This document shows, piece by piece, positions 1 to 11,100 of a stretch of DNA of 64,000 bases (its first letter is position 1; the number at the start of each line of letters is the position of its first letter). The notes below the pieces were generated by a model. It did not search any database. It had not been told where the DNA came from and saw nothing but the letters and a program-made list of their open reading frames with translations. The stretch is taken from NCBI GenBank assembly GCA_916613615.1, contig OU744725.1, positions 62,318,575-62,382,574 of the forward strand, read 5' to 3'. The position numbers and the translations under genes are program-made. Source of the DNA: Steromphala cineraria. Lineage: Eukaryota; Mollusca; Gastropoda; Trochida; Trochidae.

Positions 1-212
1 TTGGTGACCTTGACCTCATTTTCAAGGTCACAGCGAGACTTTGACCAGTTTTGAAAATGTTGTTAGGGCCATATCTCATGAACCCATTAACCTTGAGTCT
101 TCACGGGGGACATAGTATTCATCTCTGTACGTCCGTCAGTCCCGCTTCTTGTTGTTAACATCAATTTACGGCGGGGGATCATGTCACCTTTGTGACAAAT
201 ACTTGTTCTCTC
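1..212. repeat. Dispersed repeat end fragment
   Basis: Non-coding. The segment begins with alternating 'AAGGTCA' blocks, passes through a GTACGTCCGTCAGTCC stretch and ends near a GGCGGGGGATCATGTCACC motif. This layout resembles dispersed repeats I associate with molluscan genomes, but it occurs only once in this window, so the repeat status rests on recognition. The left part lies outside the window. Confidence 0.4.
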
Positions 213-1144
213 TAATTATCCTACATCAATATTGAGGAAGATGAGACAACTACAGTTACCAGGGGTAAGGAAAATGGAAAAATCTGCACTTGAACATCTG
301 CAACTTCACTGATTGATATAAATGTAATTCAGTTGCATAAAACAAAACCACTGCTTTTCATGCTTTTTGCAAAATCTTGGGCACTTAGTAGATCCTGTCT
401 CTTAGAATTAATTTCATGGCTTGATTACTTAAATATTTCAAGATAACTAATATGATATATTACAAAAGTATGGATCCAAATATAGTTGTATAGAAAATAT
501 AAATTAATGTTCATTTCTTTTATTGCGAAATAATTACAAAATGGTTTTGTTACACGAATTTCCGCGATTCTGATTGGACGAGAGCGCTTAAAAACCTGCT
601 GCCATTTCTCGATGAATACAGAAAAATTTGCAACCATACCATGTGCATTCATTCCTTGTGACGTCACAATCACCTGACGCAATAGTCCGGTTTTGACAGT
701 TGCGAGTTACGTTCTGTTGTTCTGTTGTAAAGACAGATAACACATATCTTATCACTTCCCACCTGCGTTTGTAACAAGTTAATACATTCCTCTCCGTAAC
801 ACAATCCATACATTCACCGGAAAGGCTGCATTTTTAATAACTACGAGTCGTCAAGCTTGTTCGGTCCGAGCGTCTCGCAAACGGCCGACATTTTGAACGT
901 TGTGTGATATGCTAATTAGGGTTATTCCGAAAATGTGGATTCCGGTTAAGACGAATTGTGATTGCATGGGTGTCAATGGTTGCGAAAACGAAATTAAATC
1001 TCCTTCCGTTTTAATATTTGGAGTTCTCAATTTTGATTCAACTTTGTATTGTTTCGTGTAACAAACCACAATCTCACAACATTGATGTAAGCTTTTTTGA
1101 AAATAATTAAGAAAAACTTTGTTTTAATGTTGATTTTGTAATTA
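213..1144. other. Intergenic, no gene seen
   Basis: The open frames here are short, unspliced and without recognisable protein character. The middle part contains an ATTGG box near 574 and a perfect TGACGTCA palindrome at 659-666, and is richer in CpG than its flanks. It may be an old transposon or an inactive promoter-like segment. Confidence 0.4.
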
Positions 1145-1248
1145 TAAGGATTGTTTTACATGTTTTGTGCCTCTATCGATGTATAACAGCAACAAATTTG
1201 TTGCTGTTATACATCAATAGAGGCACAAAACATGTAAAACAATCCTTA
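1145..1248. repeat. Near-perfect 104-bp palindrome
   Basis: Two 52-bp arms meet at 1196/1197 (AACAAA|TTTGTT) with no loop. They differ at a single base (ATCGATG against ATTGATG). A perfect fold-back of this size is typical of a very young snap-back MITE or a replication-generated inverted duplication. No clear target-site duplication was found. Confidence 0.85.
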
Positions 1249-2086
1249 AATATAGGAATATTTGAGTGCCTTTATCTTTTTAGTGCAAAACTTGCTACAG
1301 CATTAGAAGATGCTCTTGTTTCAGTCTGCTGATTGGATCCATTAATATAAATTGGCATCAAAATCTTCTTAAGAATTTATATATGTCTCACATAGATACC
1401 CCTTTGTAAAGAAACACCTGATAAGAAAATTGAAGTAGCTTTGTTACATGTTTCACAACATGAAAGCTTCTAATTGTTACAATTAATTTTGAAAACATAT
1501 TATTAAAGTTTATAAACACTCTTTGTTATTCTTTTTGTGTTGTGACTGCAGTTGAAAATATTAGAACTAGTTTCAAGTTTCATTACTGAATGTTCAGCAT
1601 CAGATATGTTTAAGGGCATTATTTGGGTTCACAAAATGACTAAAAAACTATATATATATATAAATATACAAGTTTATTAGATTTTGTTTCATTGAAAACA
1701 CATACAATGTAGCAACTGGAAAATTTATTTTCTCCTTCAATAATTTATCAAACTTATTTGATCTGAACTTTGAGCGCATAATAGTTATAACATTGAAACA
1801 TTTAAATTTTTCATATATTGACAAACACAGATAATCAAACAAAAACTTAACAACTGGAGAATGAGCACAATGTTCTTCCTTCATCATCATTGATCACTTA
1901 AAGTGAACAAAATTTCAGAAATCAAAGAATTATTGACAACATATGTTCACAGAGTCTTTCCTAGAGAGCCTTACTGGCACGATATCAACATACTATTAGT
2001 TAAATATCAAGTAACCTTTGATTGAGAAGAAATCTCATTGTTGTGAAAATGGGATGATGCATATGATTAAGAGTTTGAGAGCAGTG
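1249..2086. other. AT-rich intergenic, nothing recognised
   Basis: Downstream flank of the minus-strand gene. It contains a short (TA)n run near 1650-1670 and no coding signal or repeat that recurs in the window. Confidence 0.4.
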
Positions 2087-2092
2087 TTTATT
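2087..2092 (-). promoter_or_regulatory. Polyadenylation signal overlapping the stop codon
   Basis: The minus strand reads AATAAA, overlapping the TAA stop of the CXorf65-like gene (stop 2091-2093). If used, the 3' UTR would be only about 15-30 bases long. No other AATAAA was noticed just downstream. Confidence 0.5.
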
Positions 2093-5048
2093 ATTTCTTG
2101 CGGCCGACCTTGCTTGACTGACTCTTCTGTCTGGAGATTTCCCCGGAATGAGTGTTCATGCTGCTTCGTCTGGAAGGAGAATCCGGGGCCAGACCTGCCA
2201 ACTTCTCTTTATCCTTTTGACGCTTCTTTCCTTCATCTGGAAAAAAGAAAAAATCACTATCTTCCGCTGTTATCGGAGGATATAGACATGACCTATGTCC
2301 GTCTGTCCTAAGTCAGTACGTGTGTCCAATAGCTGGTAAATATACCAGTCAGAAACTGGTAAATTTTGTAAGGACTGGTAAATGAATTGGCAGCCAGAAG
2401 TCATGTAAGCTACTACCAGAAATGAACATAAAACAACAATGTTGAATATCTTTTTCATGTTAAATAACCATAATAACCATAATGATACGAATTCATGACT
2501 CGTTTAGTAGTTGGGGAGAGGTAATCCTCAAGCTGACCAGTCCACAGCGGCTCCTTACACAAAACCCAAAGGTGATCATAACCTTACAGCAGTGATCAAT
2601 CTACAAATATGACATGATGAGTTCAGGGAGTTGCTAGCACAAAGTCTTGTGAGTCCCAGCAGATTTAAATTAGTCCTTCAATGTGTAAACAATTGCACCA
2701 GGTAAAAAACCTTGCATCCGGTGACTCACAGCTTGAATTTCTATTAGCCTTTTTCAAAATTTTTGAGTGTTTGAAGCAGGACTCGAGGGTAAATTTATCA
2801 CTGTTAGTGCAATGCTAAAGATTGGTAGTTAATAATAACATCAATGTTAGTCAAGATTGCTTTGTGAAAAGATGCCTGCATATGGCCAATCTCACTGAAA
2901 CTTGGTATATGAAATATTTTGCCAATCACTGAAACTTGATATATGAAATATTTTGCCGATTCCATCAAATTCCATCAAATCACAAATTTGGTACAGTTAG
3001 CAGGGCTATGAAACTCTATGATAAACAACAATGATATGTAAGGTGAAATAATTATCAATGATCTGCAAAGGATGGGTTTCAACTTAATTTCTTCCTTCGT
3101 GTGAAGATAAAATTAAGGAACACAGTCATAATATTTATCATTTTTTTAATATGTTTCACACTTTTCCAACTTGGCAGGGATACTGCTGATAGCCACTTTA
3201 AAAAGGATTGTATTTTCACTCTCATTTCAGCATTCGGTACACTGTATCCTGATAACCATACACTTCCTCTATCCTCTGTTTAAAAAAGGAAGGTCAATGA
3301 TCATTTAATATATTACAAAGTTATTAGATTACTTCTAAAACTTTGAATAGAAACCCTCAGGGTTCTACTTATGTACTGTACTTACTTCCTGACTTCTTGG
3401 GTTTTTCTGCTGCTGCAGTCTGTTGTTTCAACTTTCCTATACAGAAAAGAAATTTTAGGAATTTCAATGCAACCATTGTAAAGGGTAGAGATCTACATCG
3501 ACATAATGGGGGCAATGAATGATGATCTTTTACTTATGGTTTTGTCTTCTAAAATCATATTTGAAATTATTACTAGTCAGTAGTGTATTATTATTTCAAT
3601 GATATACTTACTCTCAAACTGGGGGTATATCTTTTCCCAGTCTACCAGCAGGGGTAGAATGTTTTTGATTGAATCATCAGGCAGTTCTGCAAGAAGGTGA
3701 ACAAATGCCAGTAATGAAATAAAGAATTCTGATATTGTTATACATCTATATGTTTTCTATAAATCAAGACATTAATCCAGGATAATGCTTCAAATGTATG
3801 TTACATCACATGTTTTCATATTATTCAATATGAAAAGTGACTTGTAATAAAATCGTCCTCACATTGGGATATTATGTCCCTAAATTTTGGAATGGTATGT
3901 CAAATATGTGATAAATCTGAGCAAAACAAAAATCACCAGTTTGACCAAACATCGCATATTCATTGGACAGTTGTAGACTTGTAGATGTACGACTTCAACA
4001 ACTCATAAATGGAATCATTTACAGTGTTGTTCCTAGAGGTGGTCCTGAGGATATTTGCCCACCCTTTTGGCTTGGTGTTCCTTAAAAAAATTGAGAGGTA
4101 GGATACTTTTACCCTTGCAAAGGTCTCATTTACTCAGATTATGCCAAAATGACCCCCCCCCCAGGCTAGGAACAACACTGATATAAAGTTCATCTAAATC
4201 TAAATCTAAATCTGAAAATTCAAACTTACTTTCAACCAGAACTGCAACATAGCACTGTCTTGGTGTAATCAGGTTGTTGATGTTCTCATAGGCTGGCTTG
4301 GAGTGGATGTTCACCAGGATACCATGCTCATCACACAGATCTATGATTGCTACAACGACATATGAAGAAATGGCTAAATAATGCTCTTTTTGTGAAAACT
4401 TTCTGATAAAAGCATAATACTCAATGAGTAACAAAGAGTTGCTTGTATGTTGTTATTGACACTATTAGTTCTTCCAATTGTTTTTAAGAAAACAACAATG
4501 CAGCAAAATCAATGCACATGACTTTATGACTTTATTTATTGTAATTAGGGTGTTTCTTCTAAAGTAAATCAATGGGAGTAACCTTTCTTAAATACAAATA
4601 CAAGTTAATTATTTTTCATGGGAAATGGACATTTAAAATTAATAAACTCAGGTTAATTTATAAAACATCAAATCATTCTCACCATTTTCATCAAAGTTGC
4701 ACTTTTCTTTGATGTGATCGAGGAAATTTTTGGCACAACAGTTTGGGTTCAGAACTAAGATGTTGGACTCTGCAAACAGAAGCTCTCGTTTTCTTTTAAG
4801 GAATATATATCTCAAGAAAGTGAAGACTTCAATTTCCATTAACCATTTTCTTTCGAATAAATTAAACTTGTGCATCATTTTAAAAAGTTTTAAAAAACGA
4901 AAAAAGAGATGTTTTTTACGTAAGTAACGTCGGGTCGCCTAAAGTGTTGTATTTTGATAACTCTGATTAAAAATAATTCATGACATATCCAGAATTGATC
5001 TTTTTACTTAACCAACACTTTACCTCCATATAAAAGTCGAATAAACAT
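2091..5048 (-). CDS. CXorf65-like protein, complete six-exon gene
   Basis: Coding exons on the minus strand are 5024-5048, 4683-4769, 4230-4349, 3612-3686, 3386-3436 and 2091-2236. All introns are GT-AG with strong donors (GTAAGT or GTGAG), every junction splits a codon after its first base, and the joined frame is open for 167 aa plus TAA. The protein starts MFIRLLYG, continues with a LVLNPNCCAKNFLDHIKEKC segment (about residues 13-32) and an IDLCDEHG motif (residues 40-47), then a conserved-looking globular part to about residue 105. The C-terminus is a lysine- and serine-rich disordered tail. The N-terminal motifs match my memory of the CXorf65 family (Pfam name 'Il2rg', DUF-like); its function is unknown. 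The name comes from motif recognition, not a search. The first ATG is chosen because exon 1 joins in frame and gives the family's MFI start. The gene is divergent from the plus-strand gene beginning near 7.9 kb. Confidence 0.85.
2886..2955. repeat. Tandem duplication of ~35 bp in intron 5
   Basis: A segment reading CACTGAAACTTGGTATATG followed by AAATATTTTG occurs twice in a row with one substitution. It lies in the last intron of the CXorf65-like gene and has no visible effect on coding. Confidence 0.8.
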
Positions 5049-5160
5049 TTCAAATGTGTGAAAGCGACGCTTCTGCGGGTCATCCGTACTACGTAACTTC
5101 CGGTTTTGTGAGAGTTATCCTTCCTTGTCGACCTTTGTCTTCATTCGGAATGTATCGTCG
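5049..5160 (-). promoter_or_regulatory. Probable promoter and 5' UTR of the CXorf65-like gene
   Basis: This lies immediately upstream of the minus-strand start codon and is richer in CpG than its surroundings. It has an ETS-type site CCGGAAGT on the minus strand (ACTTCCGG at 5096-5103), about 50 bp before the ATG, and no TATA box. The promoter assignment is inferred from position and base composition. Confidence 0.45.
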
Positions 5161-5744
5161 ATTTTCTTTACTCTAATCAAGATCTAGCTGTAGTTGTTTT
5201 TTTTTTTGTAGATCTTCTTCAAGTGAATCAAGTGATAAACCTACTGTGTTTTTTAATTTTCGTGATCTAACGTAGGTTCGACCATAGAAATAAACCAATG
5301 AAATTCGAGGATTTTGAAATGTCATGGAAGGATTAGAATTACGCTTGACAAAAAAGAACCCCAGAAAGCAACCATCACGGCATTGCCTTTTAAATATGGA
5401 CAATACAAAATGAGTTTCGGGATAAAACGTTCTTTCAAACTTGTTTGATAATAGACCACTGAATCAAGGTAATCTGTAATAGCCTGAATCATCAGGTAAA
5501 TTTGAGACAATTGCCGATGAAAAACTGTGTAGAGGATGATAAAAATATTATTATAATTTTTTTTAAATGTTATATAGGCTTAATCTTTTCCCCGAGACTT
5601 GCAAATTTATTCCGATGAAAAAACTATGCTAATTGATTATAATTGAATGAAAGCTTATATCGTGTAGTCCTGGGCCGCTAGAGGTAGATTAACAGTATGA
5701 GAGTGTGTAGCATATCTCCCTGATATCTTCGGAGGCAACAATTT
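5161..5744. other. Intergenic between divergent genes
   Basis: No coding signal beyond short unspliced frames. The stretch is AT-rich and ends at the border of a decayed family 1 MITE. Confidence 0.35.
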
Positions 5745-6456
5745 GTCCTAGTAGCACGTTTTTCGAGGGTATGTAAGGTGAGGCCAGGAAAATGAAAATA
5801 AGTGGGTCAACTTGAAAGACAATGTATTTAAAGGGGCAGTAGCACGTTTTTGGATAGTTTCATATTTTTAATATATTTTACTGATAATTGTAAGTAATGC
5901 TTAATGTTTTATTTTGACAGTGTCAAAAATCGCAGTACCCATGGCAATCATCCATAGTCAGAGGACAAAGTATGAAGATTCACATAAAATCCATTGGCGG
6001 CCATTTTGTGTGAACACCTTTTATTCATTTTGTACAAGAAAAGGGCAACGCATGGCTAAACTTTACGTTATATATTTGAATTATTACTGCTTCATTTAGT
6101 TTAACTACCTTGTCTTTCAATTGGAACCATTACTTTTCATTTTCCTGAAATCAACTTATACATTCCCCCTAAAAACGTGCTACTGCCCCTTTAAACTAAA
6201 TGAAGCCGACATAAATCAAATATATTTGTAAAATTTAGCCATGCGATTCCTTTTTCTTACAAAAAAGGAATTTAAGGTTTTCACACAAAGATGGCTGCCA
6301 ACGGACTTTATGTGATACTTTATCATTTCTTCTCTGCCTATGGATGACAGGTTTGTGTAATGAGATTTTCGACACTATCACAAAGTAATACATTTATTAT
6401 TAATTATCAGTGATAAATTGAAAATAAAAAAATTTCAAAATCGTGCTACTGCCCCT
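5745..6456 (-). mobile_element. Family 1 MITE, old copy (interrupted)
   Basis: The left end is decayed (GTAGCACGTTTTTCGAGG near 5751) and the right end is well kept (CGTGCTACTGCCCCT then TTAA at 6457-6460). The body matches the reverse complement of the other family 1 copies but is split at 5828-6194 by a plus-strand copy of the same family. About 350 bp of it remains. Confidence 0.8.
5832..6190 (+). mobile_element. Family 1 MITE, nested full copy
   Basis: This 359-bp element has terminal inverted repeats AGGGGCAGTAGCACG at both ends and is flanked by TTAA on each side (5828-5831, 6191-6194). It sits inside an older minus-oriented copy of the same family. Removing it with one TTAA restores the family sequence (...GTATTTAAACTAAATG...), which confirms both the insertion and its borders. 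TTAA duplication is the mark of piggyBac-type transposases; a TA duplication cannot be excluded because the bases are shared. It has no coding capacity. Confidence 0.9.
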
Positions 6457-6460
6457 TTAA

Positions 6461-7450
6461 AAGAACTGGGAAGGTATATAGATCGGGCAAACTCTGAATA
6501 AGCTTGACAGTAACTTGATTTGCGTTTACTTCTGATATTGCGTTGATAACACAGTCGTAATGACCTTCGCTTTCGACAACAAAATAGCAACGGACGTAGG
6601 GCTAAAGTACTAAGCCCGGTTGGGAACTCGAGGAGTCTTTCGTTTGTACTCTGAAACCTTTGCTGGAAGAATAAAAAGAAACTCTTTGAGGAAAGTCAAA
6701 TTAAATGTTCATACATTTTTTTTCATGGTAGATTAACATTAAAATGTCATTTGTTCAATTTCCAAAATCGGGGCTAACACCCATCTTGTCAAATAAGGAA
6801 ATGTTACTTTCTGTCAAATATTGAAACATTTTTGAGATTAGAAGAAAACAATCTTGTCAAAAGGTTGACTGACCTACACTAACACATAGCTGAATAGACT
6901 ATATAACTATATTTAAAAAGGAACATGGAAATTAACTATGATTAAAAATGGAGCTAATTAGGCATTTTTACTCAAACTGCAGGTATTGCATCTGAAATAA
7001 CCAAAAGACAATTCTCATCTAAAGATTATAAGTATTTGTAAATAATTCATGCGTCATTAGCAAAAACTTCCCTCCCAATCGATGAGCAGAATTTTCTTTT
7101 GTTCACATAAAAGTTTTATTTTTTTTAAAACGACTTCGATCGTATCATATCTTTTATCCTAGGTAAGCTACCTAAAAGGATATCCAAGATGAGATCATTT
7201 GCATTATTTGTATATACATTTAGGCCTACTTATCATGGTAGATTTTGAAAATTAATCAACTTTGAGGTTTCTATCTTTATGAGAAAGCATATTCCTCTAT
7301 AGAGATTGCAAATTTACGTTTCTGTTAGGTTCTTTTTATTTTCCAGTAAGATAGAAGAGCAAATCAATTTTGAAAGAACATTTGTGAAAATGTTTTTATA
7401 ACAAAATTATAACAGAACATTCAGTCGTTATCTTTGTAAACTCTAGTCCT
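6461..7450. other. Intergenic, no gene seen
   Basis: AT-rich sequence between the nested MITEs and the promoter side of the plus-strand gene. No frame with protein character and no repeat shared with the rest of the window was noticed. Confidence 0.35.
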
Positions 7451-7561
7451 GGGTCTCCTTTCACAAAGCAACCTTTAAGTACTAAGGTTGACCTTAACTC
7501 CCATTCTTTAACATTGCACTAAGGCTACCTAAAGGACTCAGGGTTTTGTGAAATGGGACCC
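7451..7561. mobile_element. Short TIR element
   Basis: An ~111-bp segment is bounded by the inverted repeats GGGTCTCCTTTCACAAAG and TTTTGTGAAATGGGACCC. The end sequence resembles a MITE type widespread in marine invertebrates (from memory). It lies about 350 bp upstream of the first exon of the plus-strand gene. Confidence 0.6.
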
Positions 7562-7719
7562 TGATATGCTGTAATTTCTTTGATTACCATTTGATATAAT
7601 TTAGGACATTGATTGTCGCCAATGTTTCGATATAAATGCAAATATCTTATTCTATATAGTGACAACTCATTTTATGAATCTTATTTATGACGTATTTGAT
7701 GTAAAGCACGCAACGCCAA

Positions 7720-7888
7720 TGAAATTTCGACACGTCACGAGTTCGCATAATGAGCCGACGTCACAGCACCGTCGCATAGCAGCATTGCTCTCCGCACCTC
7801 GCGTTGAACTTTTATGCGCGCTTTATTTGATTATCATTATTGATTGCGTTTAGGAACTATATTCGGAACCAGGAAAACAGTTAACGTG
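7720..7888 (+). promoter_or_regulatory. Promoter region and non-coding first exon of the plus-strand gene
   Basis: A local CpG-rich island carries a CRE-like GACGTCAC at 7757-7764 and ends in a strong splice donor, G|GTAAGTGAA after 7888. Splicing to the acceptor before 8108 leaves the frame open back to a TGA near 7836 with no earlier ATG, so the exon is read as 5' UTR and translation starts in exon 2. The transcription start is not visible; there is no TATA box. Confidence 0.55.
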
Positions 7889-8110
7889 GTAAGTGAACCA
7901 TAGATATTAAACTTCAATAAGACTTTGATATTTAGAGTCTTTTTAAATCGTGTCTCCCTTTCTTTCAACTTATGCGTATGCCTACAGTTAACAGGGGAAT
8001 GCCTTAAGTCAAGTTAAAGTGTTCATTGACACTTTTGGATTTTTTTAGAAGATGTTGTTTGAAAAATTCTTAAGTTATTACAAATAATCTATACTTTTTT
8101 TCTAAAGAAA

Positions 8111-11100
8111 ATGACGTTTTTGGACGAGCTGAAGAAGACGAAGTTGGCCGCAGTTAAACTGGTGAGTTGAACATTTGACTTTTTTCTTAACCTTAGAAGA
8201 AGATTTATTTATGTTATTGTATGTATTAATGTTGAAACAATTTATTTTGAACCGAACAATTCATATTATTTTGTACTTTTCTTCAGTTTCGCAGTCGACC
8301 TCGGGATGGTAACGCGATCGAACCATGTAAGTTGTAAAGTCATTTATTGAAATCTTTTGATAATATTGGATACATGTTTTGTTTAGCTTTTTTTTCTTTT
8401 GGGGAAAAATGTATTAAAATGCCTTGTTTATATTTTCTACTGGATAAGATTTTTTCTTCTTTAATTCACTATTCCTTAATTCACTCGTTAATCCTTTATC
8501 TATGTGTAATATATTATTTTAATCATGTGGTAGAGTGTAATATAGTATTCATTTTAATATCGGAAGCGAAAACTTGAGATAAATTGGTACCTTTTAAAAA
8601 CTCAAAACCATTAAGTTTGATTTTAAGCATTATACCAGGAAGAACTCAGTTTTGCAAAATATTCTCCATGTTATGCATCGAGAAGTTCAGCCTCAAATCT
8701 AATTTAGATTATGAAAACTGATGTTTTTCCTTGTTGATAGAAAAACAGATCCGTTGGATTTGCAGGCAGTTGATATACTATGCTTTATTATACTGTAAAC
8801 AGTGACAGTGCTCCAGATAATGTTGGACCTATTGGGTATTTACTACTTGATTTGAATACCATTGCGTACAGTTTAATTTGATCGCGTATTTTGAAAAATG
8901 ATACTCCTTAGATGTTTGACAATTGGATATTTTATTTGAAATTAAGACTGTTCCAACATAATTTTACAAAACTGGTTTATTCTTCACAAATGACATTATC
9001 ATAATTTCTATAGTTAAGTATGAGATGGCTTCGATTTACACAATTAAAAATGCTGTATATATAGTTTAAGGAGCTTCTTACTCATCACCACAACTTAAAA
9101 AGAACACTTAGGCCACGGCGTATATATCAAACACTGATATAGAGCCTATTAATCCGGCAATGAATTCGCTAGTGTTAAAATACTTTTGCGTACAGTACGC
9201 ATGGTTACTGATTTTTTTATGTTAAAAAAATGTCTGCGTATCTGTACTCCTACATTTAAATTCGATTGCGTTTTTTATGATTTCATTGCGTAAAATACGC
9301 AGATACGCAGCTTATCTGGAGCAGTAAAGGCTTGACTACATCAACTCCCTGCAAATATTTAAGGGCAGTATTCAAATTTTCCCTTGATTCCCTTTTAAGT
9401 AATATGTATATTGCTATATCTAATTGCAATGTAAATGCATAAAAATCTCTTGATAGAATCATACAGTTAAAGAATTAATCAAACTAATAGAATTCATATA
9501 AAATATATAACCCTATCTCAGTGACACTTTTCAAGATAATATTTAAAAAAAAACCTGTATCAACATATGTATGAATGCATATTTATTAGTTTAGATATAT
9601 ATTGCAAAATTATTTTTTTTGTCCAAAGCTTTTCCCTGAATCACAGAAAGTATTTTAAGGACAATATTTATTATTTCCTTACATTCTTTTAAGTAGAATG
9701 CAGCTATGCATTTATATATTCATGAGAAAAAATAATATATTTCGAATCTTGTAGATATATCATGCCATATAAATATTTAATTTTTTAATTTTTTTTACGT
9801 TATTAATGGATAGATTGTAAACATGAATTCATAATCATTCCACCGATTTACTTATTTTCATTCAGGAATCTTAGAATACCTATATTTTGACATTATATTT
9901 CTTCAAATTCCCCTTCAATTGGGACCATTTATTTTCACTTTTCTGACATCATCTTATATTCCCCCCCCCCCCCCCCCCCCAAAACGTGTTATTGTCCCTT
10001 TGATGTGTAACATTACATGTTATGAATATTCAATATTTTTTAAGATATAGCCTACATAAAACTTATAAGTTTTGACAGTTCAATAAGTAGAATTCCCAAT
10101 CACTAGCTGATCTTTGTTAGCTAGAGATAGAAACTAGAACGATTTATGACGATTTATTGCAAAGAAAGTTCTATGCGTATCAATGTGGGAAATATTAAGG
10201 GAAGGCTACCGGAAAAGGTACCACATGGTCGGTATTGAGTTAGGCCTAGATTCATAAAGAACGATGTCTTACCATTAAAATAAAAACATAATCTCCAAAT
10301 TGGCAAAGTTATGATCTCTTGAAGAATGGTTGGGTCAAAATTAACTAGGAATATGAAAATGAGAAAGCACGGATTACAATTTTATAGGTTTATAAATTTA
10401 CCATAAAACAATGAACAATACGAAGTTACGGTGTGTTTGTCAGAATTCGTCTCAAAAGGTTTCAAGGTATGTTTGTCTTGAATAATATATTTTTTCCGGG
10501 TTGTATAAATGCATGTGCATGCTTTATGCTTTTTTTCTTTAGATCAGCACAGTGATAAACCTAAGAGCTAAAATAAAGATGTTGTATTGTCACTTGCACC
10601 AGAGAATGCGCGTCAGAACTGCAAACCTGATTTACAAAACAATTATTTTGAATTTTAATTCACGAACAATAATTTTTTATTTTTTTAAAGATGATGATGC
10701 TTCATGTACGCTTTTCCTTGTATTTTGACAGATATAACCAAATAAAATTTTAATTGAATAATGGTTGATATATCGTATACTAGTGATGTTTGAATCATAA
10801 CTGTGGTAAACATTTCTTCTGAGGAAGAAGGTAGCTATTAAGTACGGGTCACTTAGAACGATGTTACGCTTAAAGGTTCAATAACTCAAGCTTGGATAAG
10901 CGAACATAAAATATCTGCTACGCAGCTACAAAACAACTTGACACATAAGGGGATATACTGAATAAAAGGTTTCTCCGACCATATGGTCCCTTTTTGGTGT
11001 CTTTTAAAACCAATGTTTTTTTGGGAATTTATAAAGACAAATATGGTGATCAAAGACTTTTCACGTAAAGAAGAGATGCTTATCAACTATTATAACACAC

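Noticed and set aside
8347..8577. 76-codon plus-strand frame
   Set aside because: Hydrophobic AT-rich translation inside intron 2, directly after a verified splice donor; no splice or codon support.
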